DNA from: Pseudomonas atagonensis
Lineage (GTDB): Bacteria > Pseudomonadota > Gammaproteobacteria > Pseudomonadales > Pseudomonadaceae
Length of the DNA stretch: 64,000 nucleotides
NCBI RefSeq assembly: GCF_011369485.1
Contig: NZ_VXCA01000016.1
Span: 98,336-162,335 of the forward strand
Direction: 5' to 3'
Position numbers and translations under genes: made by a program. Under the pieces are notes generated by a model, which saw only the letters and a list, made by a program, of their open reading frames with translations, made no database searches and was not told the origin of the DNA. Below, in pieces: positions 9,559-18,076 of the stretch. Positions within the stretch are counted from its first letter, which is position 1, and each line of letters begins with the position of its first letter.

Positions 9559-11727
9559 ATGCACAACGACGGGAATGTAGTGCCTTTGCACAAGGCCGCT
9601 ACCGATCAGGCGATTCACTCGCCGCTCGCCCGCCTGCCTGTGATTCTGCTTCAGGTTCGCGACAAGGCAGCGCAGCAACTGCGCCACGGATTGCAGGAAT
9701 TGTTCGATAACGCCGACGACACCCTGTTTGAAATGGCGGATCGGGCACGCAACGACGTCGAGCAAAACATCTTTTTTGAAGCCATGCGCGACCTGCGCCT
9801 CAAGCGCAAAAACATCGAGCGTGGCTTTCTCGAGCAATTCTTCGAAGCCTTCGTCGGCCTCACTCAACAAGACGCTGCTGCGCACACGTTACCGCCCACA
9901 CTGATGTTTGAAGAGTCGGCGCCACGCACCGATGACATGGAGCGCAGCGTGGCCGTCGAAAGCATGGTCGGCCGGGTTCTCAAGCGCGACGGCTTTGCCC
10001 TTGATCAACTGACCGCGCGGCTCAACGCGCTGCTCGGCAAGCCCCTCGATGACCGGCACAACCCGCTGGGCCCGGCAATGCTCTGCGAGTTCTTCATGCA
10101 GGCCGGGCGAAACCTCGGTGTGGAGATCAAGGTCAAGCTGATCCTGCTCAAGCTGTTCGAACGTTATGTGCTGACCGACACCGAGCAACTGTATGCCGAA
10201 GCCAATCAACTGCTGCTCGCCACCGGTGTCTTGCCCGAGTTGAAGCCAGCCCCGGCGCGGCGAGCGCTGGATCGTGCGGTGGCCAGCGTACAGCGCGAAG
10301 AGAGCGACGAGCCGGCACCCGCCGATGAAGGCGTGCAGGAAGTCTTTGCCGCGTTGCAAGAGTTGTTGCTGCATGTGCGGGGCAGCGTCGCGCCGACCCT
10401 GGAATCCAACGTCAGTGTTCAGCCCATCACCACCCGCGACCTGCTGCGCCTGCTCTCGCACCTGCAACAATACGTGCCGGCGCTGGCGGCGCAGGACGAT
10501 TTCGATCTGCGTAATCAGCTCGAACAGCTGCTGACCCGGGTCAGCGTGAAAAGTGGCAAGTCGCGAGTCGTCGCCGGTGCTGACGAAGATGTGATCAATC
10601 TGATCGCCATGGTTTTCGACTGCATGCTCGATGATCGCAACCTGCCGGATTCGCTCAAGGCACTGATTGCCCGTCTGCAGATTCCGATGCTCAAGGTTGC
10701 CGTCATCGACAAAAGCTTCTTCAGCCGCAGCAGTCACCCGGCGCGTCGATTGCTCAACGAAATCGCCGAGGCGGCGATGGGCTGGGGCGATTGTGATGGC
10801 CAGGCGCGCGACAGCCTGTACCTGCGCATCGAGCAAGTGGTGCAGCGTTTGCTGAGCGATTTTGTCGATGATCCGGCGATTTTCTCCGAGCTGCTGGCGG
10901 ACTTCCTCGCTTTCACCAGCGACGAGCGCCGTCGCAGCGAATTGCTGGAACAGCGCTTGCGGGATGCCGAAGAGGGACGGGCGAAAACCGAGCTGGCCCG
11001 GCGCCGGGTCGAGCGTGCGTTGAATCAGGCGCTGCTGGGTCAAGTCCTGCCGCCGACAGTGGTGGGTTTCGTCCAGCAAGCCTGGAGCAAAGTGCTGCTG
11101 CTGACGTGCCTCAAGCATGGTGACCAGTCCGCCGAGTGGCAGGCCGATGTACAAACCATGGAGCAACTGATCTGGAGCGTGCAGCGCCATACCGAAGCAG
11201 ACGCGGGCCTGCGCTTGCTCGCGCTGGTGCCGGGTTTGCTCAAGGCACTGCGCGATGGCCTGACCAGTTCAGCGTTCGATCCGTTTGCCACCAGCGAGTT
11301 TTTCAGCGAACTGGAAGCCCTGCACGTACGAGTGCTGGAACCCGACGTGGGGGCTCAGCCAGTCGACGCCGTGGTCGAAGTTTCGCAGCAGATTGTGTTG
11401 AGCGACGAGGGGGGCGCGGCTGCGGCAGCGCTGCCCCGTGACGATGCAGGTCTGCGTCAGGTCGAGCAATTGCGTCTGGGCAGTTGGGTGGCGTTTCAGG
11501 AGGACGAAGAGCACACCCTGCGCTGCAAACTCGCGGCGATCATCGAAGTCACCGGCCAGTACGTGTTCGTCGATCGAACCGGTATGAAAGTGCTTGAACG
11601 CAGCCGCGTCGATCTGGCCCTGGAATTGCGCCGTGGCACCGCGCGTGCGCTGGACGACACCTTGCTGTTCGACCGCGCGCTGGAGTCGGTGCTGGGCAAT
11701 CTGCGGCGACTCAATCACGCCAAGTGA
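9559..11727 (+). CDS. DUF1631 domain-containing protein
   Basis: 722 residues from ATG 9559, preceded by an ideal AGGAGG. The protein is rich in helix, Leu and Glu, lacks a signal peptide and transmembrane segments, and matches the DUF1631 proteins encoded beside nadC and ampD in Pseudomonas (PA4523 position). These proteins are sometimes mislabelled as thymidine phosphorylase; no such active site is visible. The last about 100 residues, from LRLGSWVAFQEDEEHTLRCKLAAI to FVDRTGMKVLERSRVDLALELRRG, look like a small beta domain resembling a PilZ-type fold, which would suggest c-di-GMP or surface-signalling roles; this is inference only. A 64-base gap separates it from ampD, so co-transcription is possible. 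Confidence 0.85.
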   Translation: MHNDGNVVPLHKAATDQAIHSPLARLPVILLQVRDKAAQQLRHGLQELFDNADDTLFEMADRARNDVEQNIFFEAMRDLRLKRKNIERGFLEQFFEAFVGLTQQDAAAHTLPPTLMFEESAPRTDDMERSVAVESMVGRVLKRDGFALDQLTARLNALLGKPLDDRHNPLGPAMLCEFFMQAGRNLGVEIKVKLILLKLFERYVLTDTEQLYAEANQLLLATGVLPELKPAPARRALDRAVASVQREESDEPAPADEGVQEVFAALQELLLHVRGSVAPTLESNVSVQPITTRDLLRLLSHLQQYVPALAAQDDFDLRNQLEQLLTRVSVKSGKSRVVAGADEDVINLIAMVFDCMLDDRNLPDSLKALIARLQIPMLKVAVIDKSFFSRSSHPARRLLNEIAEAAMGWGDCDGQARDSLYLRIEQVVQRLLSDFVDDPAIFSELLADFLAFTSDERRRSELLEQRLRDAEEGRAKTELARRRVERALNQALLGQVLPPTVVGFVQQAWSKVLLLTCLKHGDQSAEWQADVQTMEQLIWSVQRHTEADAGLRLLALVPGLLKALRDGLTSSAFDPFATSEFFSELEALHVRVLEPDVGAQPVDAVVEVSQQIVLSDEGGAAAAALPRDDAGLRQVEQLRLGSWVAFQEDEEHTLRCKLAAIIEVTGQYVFVDRTGMKVLERSRVDLALELRRGTARALDDTLLFDRALESVLGNLRRLNHAK

Positions 11728-11791
11728 TCGCGCGGCGGGGGCCGATCACGGCATACTGGGCGCCAACACAGTCGGCGTTGAAGGAATCGGT

Positions 11792-12352
11792 ATGCAGTTG
11801 GATCCCGCTAGCGGGTGGTGTCACGGGGTGAAAGTCTGCCCATCGCCCAACTTCAATGAACGCCCTGCGGGCGAAATTTCCCTGTTGGTGATCCACAACA
11901 TCAGCCTGCCGCCGGCGCAATTTGCCACCGGCAAGGTGCAGGAGTTTTTCCAGAACCGTCTGGACGTCACCGAACATCCCTACTTTGCGGGAATTGCCGA
12001 CCTGCGGGTCTCGGCGCATTTTCTGATCGAACGTGACGGCCGCGTCACCCAGTTTGTCTCCTGTCTTGAACGGGCGTGGCATGCCGGCGTGTCGGTATTC
12101 GAGGGGCGCGAAACCTGTAACGATTTTTCCGTGGGCATCGAGCTCGAAGGCACCGATGAACTGCCGTTCACCGATGCGCAGTATCAAGCGTTGACGGCGC
12201 TGACGCGCCAGTTGCAAAGGGCATTTCCGGCTATCACCGGCGCTCGCATTTGCGGGCACAGCGACATCGCACCCGGGCGCAAGACCGATCCTGGCCCGGC
12301 ATTCGACTGGGCGCGTTACCGCGCAGCCCTGGCACAAGAGGAAGGACAATGA
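11792..12352 (+). CDS. ampD: 1,6-anhydro-N-acetylmuramyl-L-alanine amidase AmpD
   Basis: 186 residues starting MQLDPASGWC, with AAGGAA upstream of ATG 11792. This cytoplasmic zinc amidase removes the peptide from anhydromuropeptides during cell-wall recycling. Its loss lets anhydromuropeptides activate AmpR and derepress AmpC beta-lactamase. Zinc ligands by homology are His35 (LLVIHNIS), His156 and Asp166 (ICGHSDIAPGRKTDPG); the catalytic Glu region is VGIELEG. There is no signal peptide, consistent with AmpD rather than the periplasmic AmiD. The stop overlaps ampE by ATGA. Confidence 0.96.
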   Translation: MQLDPASGWCHGVKVCPSPNFNERPAGEISLLVIHNISLPPAQFATGKVQEFFQNRLDVTEHPYFAGIADLRVSAHFLIERDGRVTQFVSCLERAWHAGVSVFEGRETCNDFSVGIELEGTDELPFTDAQYQALTALTRQLQRAFPAITGARICGHSDIAPGRKTDPGPAFDWARYRAALAQEEGQ

Positions 12353-13188
12353 GTTTTCTGGTGTTACTGCTGGCGGTCTGGATCGAGAAGTTCTCGGCCC
12401 TGCGCCATCGGGTTCAACGCGATGGCGGATGGATCCGCGAACTGCACAAACTCGAAAGCAACGAGCGACTGGCGACACAGCCATGGCTGGTGCTGACGAT
12501 TCTGGTGTTGTTGCCGGTGGCCCTGCTGGGATTGTTGCTGGTGGTACTGGAGCCGGTGGCCTATGGCTTGCTGGCCCTGCCGGTGCATTTGCTGGTGGTG
12601 ATTTACAGCCTGGGGCGTGGTGACTTGCTCGGTGGTCTGGGGCCGTTTCGCGATGCCTGGCGCCGTGAAGACCTGCAAGCGGCGGCGCATGTTGCCAAGC
12701 GTGACCTGAATATCTGCGCCGACAGCGGCGAGCAATTGCTCGACCGGGTGCAAGGGCACTTGTTGTGGCAGGCCTATCAAAGCTTCTTCGCGGTGATTTT
12801 CTGGTACTTCGTGCTAGGCCCGGTGGCGGCGCTGGCCTACCGTTTGCTGGCGCTGGCCGAAGAACACGGGCAAAACCCGGCGCTGGTCGAGCGTGCTGCG
12901 CAGTTGCGCCATGCTTTCGACTGGCTGCCGGTGCGCCTGCTGGCGGCGAGTTTTGCCTTGGTCGGCAACTTTGTCGCGGTCAGCCGGGTGATGCTGCATG
13001 AGTTGCTGAACTGGAACATCAGCGCGGCGCACCTGATCAACAAGGTCGGCCTGGCCGCCGGTGAAATTCCGCCGCCGGTTGTCGGCCCGGAAGGCATCAC
13101 CACCCTCGATTGCCTGTGGGAACTGCTGCTGCGCGCTGCCGTGCTGTGGTATGCCGGTTTTGCCTTGTGGACAGTCCTGATCCACTGA
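12349..13188 (+). CDS. ampE: Regulatory signalling modulator/membrane protein AmpE
   Basis: 279 residues; ATG 12349 overlaps the ampD stop by ATGA and uses GAAGGA inside ampD. This is an inner-membrane protein with hydrophobic stretches near residues 45-85, 145-170, 190-210 and 255-275. AmpE is proposed to help sense beta-lactam stress with AmpD. It shares the CobD/CbiB-like membrane fold, but its biochemical role is not settled. The N-terminal signature MSFLVLLLAVWIEKFSALR is typical of Pseudomonas AmpE. The order DUF1631-ampD-ampE-MCP matches PA4523-PA4520. Confidence 0.93.
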   Translation: MSFLVLLLAVWIEKFSALRHRVQRDGGWIRELHKLESNERLATQPWLVLTILVLLPVALLGLLLVVLEPVAYGLLALPVHLLVVIYSLGRGDLLGGLGPFRDAWRREDLQAAAHVAKRDLNICADSGEQLLDRVQGHLLWQAYQSFFAVIFWYFVLGPVAALAYRLLALAEEHGQNPALVERAAQLRHAFDWLPVRLLAASFALVGNFVAVSRVMLHELLNWNISAAHLINKVGLAAGEIPPPVVGPEGITTLDCLWELLLRAAVLWYAGFALWTVLIH

Positions 13189-13208
13189 CTGATTCCACAG
13201 ATATTCAT

Positions 13209-13239
13209 TGTGGTGAGGGGGCCAAGCCCCTTCCCCACA
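13209..13239. repeat. REP-type palindrome after ampE
   Basis: TGTGGTGAGGGG is mirrored by CCCCTTCCCCACA about 6 bases later (one mismatch). It lies 20 bases after the ampE stop and may act as a weak terminator or mRNA-stabilising element. Confidence 0.6.
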
Positions 13240-13388
13240 AGATGTACGGCCCGTGCAGCGTAGTCGTTAACCTTAAGTTACAAAACCTCCCTTCGATTTG
13301 AGCTATACAGAGATGGCGCCCGATAGTGGCTATCTGCTGTCGCCTCGCGCCTGCCAATAAAAACAAGAAAAACCAAGGGAGACTTCCA

Positions 13389-15419
13389 GTGAAGAGCTTG
13401 CTCTATCCCGCCGTCTCGCTGATGAACCGTCTGAGCTTCGGTATGAAGTTCAGCTTGATCAGCGTGCTGTTCCTGGTGCCGATGCTGGTGACCAATTTCT
13501 ATCTGGTGCGCGATTCCTATCGCGAATTCCAGGGCACTCGGGTCGAACTGCAAAGCCTCGATGTGCTCGGCAGCAGCCTGACCCTACGCCGGGATCTGGA
13601 GACCCTCAACAACCTGGTGCAGATCAACGTCACCCTCGGCCAGTCCGGTAAGGCCGGAAACGTCGAAGCGCAAATCACCAGCCTCGAACAAGCGGTGCTG
13701 ACGCGTCTGCAAGGGCTGGCCGCGATGACCGACGATCCCGAGCAGATCAAGGTGTTCGACGGCAAACGCGATGAAATGATTGCCGCGTTCAAGGCCCAGC
13801 AGGTGGAAAACTCGCTGCAAAGCAAAAGTGCGCTGATTGGCAAGTTGGTGGCCAGTGCGCAGATTTTCAGTCAGATCATCACCAGTCAGGCGGGCCTGAG
13901 CCGGGACAACCAGAGCGACATCCGTCAGCTCAGTGAACTGATCACCCTGATCACGCCGACTGTGACGCAAACCCTCGGCGAAGGCCGGGCCATGGGTTCG
14001 TACTCGCTGGGGCAGGGCTTTCTCAACAGTGCGTCGAGCACGCGCTTCGATGAGCTGTTGGTGCAACTCGAAAAACTCCATGCCGAATACGGCCTGAAAT
14101 TGCAGGACGCCCTCGGCTCCAGCAAAGCCGCGCGTGAAACCCTCAGTGTTCAGGCCGATAGCAGCAAGGCAACGCTCAAGCAGGCCAGCGAGCTTTTTGA
14201 GGAGCAAGTCGTGGTCGCTGACACCCTCGATGCTCCGTGGCAGGCGTTTTATGATCAGGTCACCGGGCTGATGGACAAGACGTATCAGCTCAACGAAGCA
14301 ACGCTGAAATTCCTCGACACGCAACTGCAGCAGCGTCTGACGCAGAACCGCACGCACATGGTCTTGCAGGCCGTGGCGCTGTCGGTGGTCTTTGTGCTGA
14401 TTTTCTATCTCTACGGCGGCTTCTACGCCTCGACCCGCACCACGCTCAAGCGTCTGGGCGCGATGATGGACAAGGTGGCGGCGGGCGACATGACGGTCAA
14501 CTTCAAGGCCAACAGCCGCGATGAGCTGGGCGAGTTGGGCGAAGTGTTCAACGGCACGGTGAAGAAGATTCACGACTTGATCGAACGGGTCGGCCAGACC
14601 GTCGGCGAGGTCGAGCGTCAGGCCGGGCAGGTCGAAAATGTCTCGGCACAAAGCAATCAGGCCGTTGCCGGGCAGCGTACACAGATCGAGCAAGTGGCGA
14701 CGGCGATGAATCAGATGTCGGCGACCTCCCAGGAAGTGGCCCGCAGCGCGGCGGCTGCGGTGAGCAGCGCGCACAGCGTCAACGATGAAACCATCAGCGG
14801 ACGTGGGCTGGTGGAGTCGCAGCAGGGCAGCATTGCCGCGCTGGCCAGCGAGATTGATCAGTCAGTGCTGGTGATCAATCAACTGGCGAGTGACAGCCAA
14901 TCGATCAGTCGTGTGCTGGAAGTTATCAAAAGCATCGCCGAGCAGACCAACCTGCTGGCGCTCAACGCCGCCATCGAAGCGGCGCGGGCGGGTGAGCAGG
15001 GACGCGGTTTCGCCGTGGTGGCGGACGAAGTGCGCACACTGGCCAAACGCACCCAACAATCGACCGAAGAAATCGAACAGATGATCGCCAAATTGCATGG
15101 CGGTGTCGGTGCAGCGGTGAAGGCCATGGGCGTCAGTCATCAGATGGCCAATGGCACGGTGGGCCAGTCGGAAAAGGTCCAGCAGGCGCTGGAAAACATC
15201 CTCGGTGCTGTCGGCATGATCGTTGATCAGAACCAGCAGATTGCCGCGGCCGTCGAACAGCAAACCGCTGTGGCCCACGATATTGACCAGAACATCGTCG
15301 AAATCAACCGCGCCGGGGAGCGCACGGCGCAAGGCGCACATCAGACCGAAGACGCCAGTCGGGCGTTGTCGGCGCAGGTGGTGGAGCTAAAACAGCTGAT
15401 CAGCGCATTCCGTGTCTGA
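13389..15419 (+). CDS. Methyl-accepting chemotaxis protein
   Basis: 676 residues from GTG 13389, chosen because AAGGGAGA lies just upstream; the frame extends to 13326 without a ribosome site. Transmembrane 1 is about residues 18-40 and transmembrane 2 about 324-346. They bracket a helical periplasmic sensor of about 280 residues, a size range seen in large four-helix (HBM/4HB-like) receptors. A HAMP domain follows, then the signalling hairpin with the conserved tip EQTNLLALNAAIEAARAGEQ. The ligand cannot be read from the sequence. There is no C-terminal CheR-binding pentapeptide (it ends LISAFRV). The position equals PA4520. A weak flagellar sigma-28-like TTAAG...CGAT pattern lies near 13270-13300. 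Confidence 0.93.
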   Translation: MKSLLYPAVSLMNRLSFGMKFSLISVLFLVPMLVTNFYLVRDSYREFQGTRVELQSLDVLGSSLTLRRDLETLNNLVQINVTLGQSGKAGNVEAQITSLEQAVLTRLQGLAAMTDDPEQIKVFDGKRDEMIAAFKAQQVENSLQSKSALIGKLVASAQIFSQIITSQAGLSRDNQSDIRQLSELITLITPTVTQTLGEGRAMGSYSLGQGFLNSASSTRFDELLVQLEKLHAEYGLKLQDALGSSKAARETLSVQADSSKATLKQASELFEEQVVVADTLDAPWQAFYDQVTGLMDKTYQLNEATLKFLDTQLQQRLTQNRTHMVLQAVALSVVFVLIFYLYGGFYASTRTTLKRLGAMMDKVAAGDMTVNFKANSRDELGELGEVFNGTVKKIHDLIERVGQTVGEVERQAGQVENVSAQSNQAVAGQRTQIEQVATAMNQMSATSQEVARSAAAAVSSAHSVNDETISGRGLVESQQGSIAALASEIDQSVLVINQLASDSQSISRVLEVIKSIAEQTNLLALNAAIEAARAGEQGRGFAVVADEVRTLAKRTQQSTEEIEQMIAKLHGGVGAAVKAMGVSHQMANGTVGQSEKVQQALENILGAVGMIVDQNQQIAAAVEQQTAVAHDIDQNIVEINRAGERTAQGAHQTEDASRALSAQVVELKQLISAFRV

Positions 15420-15440
15420 CTGCGGTCGACGGATCAAAAA

Positions 15441-15462
15441 GTGGGAGCGGGCTCGCTCCCAC
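15441..15462. repeat. REP-type palindrome
   Basis: GTGGGAGCG and CGCTCCCAC separated by 4 bases form a perfect 9-bp inverted repeat just after the chemoreceptor gene. This is the common GTGGGAGCGGGC Pseudomonas repeat. Confidence 0.8.
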
Positions 15463-15604
15463 AAGGTTCAGGCGTTTTCAGAAACTTTTGTAATACTTTT
15501 CCACTTTCAGTCGTAGGCCGAATCCTGTTTTTCTCCCGGCTCTGGCTTTTCGTCATCAATGAGCCAGTATCTCTGTTCATCTGATCGCGTAGAGGAGGCC
15601 GCTC

Positions 15605-15994
15605 ATGTCCGTTGCAACCCTGGGAGTCCAGGGCCGCTGTGCCCATTGCGCGCAGACGCTGGTGCTCAAGCCCTGGCAACTCAACGCCATCGCGATCAAC
15701 GAATCATTCACCTGCGAACACTGTCAGCAAGCCCTGGAGCTGCGTTGCCCCCAGCAGATCAAGCGCTTCAAGTCGCTCGATTCGCTGGCGTTGTTGCGCT
15801 TCAGCGCGTCGGTGACGGTGTGCACCGCGTTGCTGGTGGCGTTGGTGATGGAGTGGGTGGGGCTGCTCAGTGTCACCGAACAGTTGAATGCCTCGCTGAT
15901 CACGATTTTCGTGTACTTCGTGGTCGTTCGTTATGCGCGCCATCGTCAGCACATGACGCTGATTCTCGAGGCCGCCAAGGCTCACGCCGACTGA
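15605..15994 (+). CDS. Small zinc-ribbon membrane protein of unknown function
   Basis: 129 residues from ATG 15605, with AGAGGAGG 8-10 bases upstream. The N-terminus carries two Cys pairs (CAHC at about residues 12-15 and CEHC at about 37-40), forming a likely treble-clef/zinc-ribbon. Two hydrophobic segments follow (about 64-90 and 97-114) and a short basic tail. The layout suggests a membrane-anchored zinc-ribbon protein with the ribbon in the cytoplasm. I do not recognise a named family. Its stop directly abuts the convergent tatD stop with no gap. Confidence 0.75.
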   Translation: MSVATLGVQGRCAHCAQTLVLKPWQLNAIAINESFTCEHCQQALELRCPQQIKRFKSLDSLALLRFSASVTVCTALLVALVMEWVGLLSVTEQLNASLITIFVYFVVVRYARHRQHMTLILEAAKAHAD

Positions 15995-16771
15995 TTACCA
16001 GCCAAACACAGCGCAGCTGTTGGCGGTGCTGGCAGTGGCCAACTGCTGCGGGCTGATCTTCATCAATCCGGCCAGTGCCGCACAGATCGCCGGCAGGTGT
16101 GCCGGGCTGTTGCGCTGGCCGGGGAACATCGCGGGCGCCATGTCCGGTGAGTCGGTTTCCAGCACAATCGAGTCCAGCGGCAAATCCGCCAGCACCCGAT
16201 GCATGCGCAACGCCTGTGGCCAGGTCGGCGCGCCGCCCAAGCCGAGTTTGAAACCGAGTCTGAGGTACTCGCGCGCTTCTTCACGGCTGCCGGCGAACGC
16301 GTGGATGATCCCGGCCCGCTTGAGTTTGAAACGCTTGAGTGTGGCAATCACTGCCGCGTGGCTTCGGCGCACATGGATCAGCGCCGGCAAATTGAAATCC
16401 GCCGCCACTTGCAGCTGCGCTTCGAACAGCGCCTGCTGCCGTTCGCGGTCGAGGGTTTCGATGAAGTAGTCCAGACCAATCTCGCCCACCGCGCACAATT
16501 GGCGATGACCGCGTAATCGCGTCAGCCAGTCGCCAAGCGCCTGCAAATCTTCGGGGCGATGCTGATCGAGATACACCGGATGCAAACCGAACGCCGCGTA
16601 CAAGTCAGCGTCGCTTTGCACCAGATCCCACACCCGTTGCCAGTTAGCTTCATAGACACCCAACACCACTATCCGCCGCACCCCGAGGGTGCGGCTTTCG
16701 GCCAGTAACGCCGAGCGATCGGCGTCGAAGTCGGGGAAGTCGAGGTGAGTGTGGGTGTCGATCAGCTCCAC
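15995..16771 (-). CDS. TatD family metal-dependent hydrolase (putative DNase)
   Basis: 258 residues from a GTG start (MELIDTHTHLDFPDF). This is a TIM-barrel metallohydrolase of the TatD family: HTHLD near the start supplies two metal ligands, VGEIGLDYF the bridging Glu, and later ALIHVRRSHAA, IIHAFAGSREEA and ETDSPDMAP the remaining metal sites. TatD enzymes are 3'-to-5' nucleases linked to DNA repair and turnover; the substrate of this paralogue is not defined. It starts 3 bases after the fruR stop, so it is the second gene of a fruR-tatD operon, an arrangement common in Pseudomonas. Confidence 0.92.
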   Translation of the reverse strand: MELIDTHTHLDFPDFDADRSALLAESRTLGVRRIVVLGVYEANWQRVWDLVQSDADLYAAFGLHPVYLDQHRPEDLQALGDWLTRLRGHRQLCAVGEIGLDYFIETLDRERQQALFEAQLQVAADFNLPALIHVRRSHAAVIATLKRFKLKRAGIIHAFAGSREEAREYLRLGFKLGLGGAPTWPQALRMHRVLADLPLDSIVLETDSPDMAPAMFPGQRNSPAHLPAICAALAGLMKISPQQLATASTANSCAVFGW

Positions 16772-16774
16772 GGT

Positions 16775-17770
16775 TCAGTCCCGGTGAATACGCTGCTTGA
16801 AGGTCCGCGCGATGGCTTGCACCCCCGGCTTGTATTCCGATTGTTCAACGGCGGCCAGCGCCAGCTCCAGCGCCTTGTCGGCGATCAACTGGTGCTGCTG
16901 GGCCATGGCGTTGACCGGCAGCGGCAGGAAGTCCAGCAACTGCGTATCGCCGAAGGTGCCGAGGCGCAACGGGCGGGATTTCAGCGGGAAGTCATGCAGC
17001 GCATCGAACACACCCTGCAACAGCACGTAGGAAGTGGTTACCAGCGCATCCGGCAAATGCCCCAGACGTTGCAGGAGTTCTTCCATCAATTGCTTGCCGC
17101 ATTCACGGCTGAAGGACTCGGCGTGCTCGATCAGCACTTCGCCTTTGAACTCGCCCAGCGCTTGCTTGAAGCCGGCGGCACGTTCCTGGCTGATGCTCAG
17201 TTCCGGACGGGCGCCGAGCAGCACGATCTGTTTTGGCTGCGGATCGAGCAGGCTTTGCGTGAGGTGCAGGCTGGCTTCGCGGTCGTCACTGATCACCGAG
17301 CAGAAATGCTCAGGGTCCATGACCCGGTCGATAGCGATGATCGGCGTGCCCTTGGCCTGCAACTGACGATAACTGTCATCACCGGCCGGCAGGCAACTGG
17401 CGACAATCAACGCATCGCAGCGCCGGGCGCGGAACAGTTGCAGCAACTGGCGTTCGCTGTCCGGCGCGTCGTCGGAACTGGCGATCAGCAACTGATAACC
17501 GCGTGCTCGTGCGCCTTGTTCCAGCAATTTGGCGATTCGTGCGTAACTGGGGTTTTCCAGATCCGGCAGAATAAAACCCAGCGTGCGCGTGTGCCGGCTG
17601 CGCAGCCCGGCCGCTTGTGGATTGGGCGTAAAGCCGTGCAGGTCGACTACCGCGCGCACGCGTTCGACGGTCGCGTTGCTGATGCGCTGCTGTTCGGCCT
17701 TGCCATTGATGACGTAGCTGGCGGTGGTCACGGACACTCCGGCCAACCGCGCGATATCACTGAGTTTCAA
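16775..17770 (-). CDS. fruR: Catabolite repressor/activator Cra (FruR), LacI family
   Basis: 331 residues. The N-terminal LacI-type helix-turn-helix (MKLSDIARLAGVSVTTASYV) and hinge (NPQAAGLRSRHTRTLGFILPDL) are followed by a periplasmic-binding-protein-like effector domain. In P. putida the fructose-pathway intermediate fructose-1-phosphate releases Cra from the fruBKA promoter. The gene is transcribed away from fruB, and a copy of the known Pseudomonas Cra operator lies in the shared 306-bp intergenic region, supporting local repression of fruBKA and possibly autoregulation. Confidence 0.95.
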   Translation of the reverse strand: MKLSDIARLAGVSVTTASYVINGKAEQQRISNATVERVRAVVDLHGFTPNPQAAGLRSRHTRTLGFILPDLENPSYARIAKLLEQGARARGYQLLIASSDDAPDSERQLLQLFRARRCDALIVASCLPAGDDSYRQLQAKGTPIIAIDRVMDPEHFCSVISDDREASLHLTQSLLDPQPKQIVLLGARPELSISQERAAGFKQALGEFKGEVLIEHAESFSRECGKQLMEELLQRLGHLPDALVTTSYVLLQGVFDALHDFPLKSRPLRLGTFGDTQLLDFLPLPVNAMAQQHQLIADKALELALAAVEQSEYKPGVQAIARTFKQRIHRD

Positions 17771-17916
17771 CCCGGGATTTCCTTGTTGTTTCGAGCATGC
17801 CGCGAGATTTTCGCCAATCCTACCCGATTAGGGCAGACGACTTATTGCCTACGCGCATCCGACAAGTTGGACTTCAAGGATGGGACATTATCGAGTAACG
17901 TGCCGATCAATCTAGA

Positions 17917-17928
17917 TTAAACGTTTCA
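17917..17928. promoter_or_regulatory. Cra/FruR operator upstream of fruB
   Basis: TTAAACGTTTCA is identical to the operator described for the P. putida fruBKA promoter as I recall it. It lies 148 bp before the fruB ATG and 146 bp before the fruR ATG. The rest of the 306-bp region shows a weak second half-site (CTAAAACGTAGA, minus strand, near 17942-17953) but no confident -35/-10 pair. Confidence 0.85.
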
Positions 17929-18076
17929 GCAAGCGTATTTTCTACGTTTTAGACGCCTTTGGCCGGTTCTGCCGTGAAACCGCCAAAACTGCCGCTGAAA
18001 AGCAGGCTGCCCAGCGCCTAAGCTGCAACCATTGAAAACAATACCTGGCGTCATCAGGCGCCAAAAAGGAGATCGC

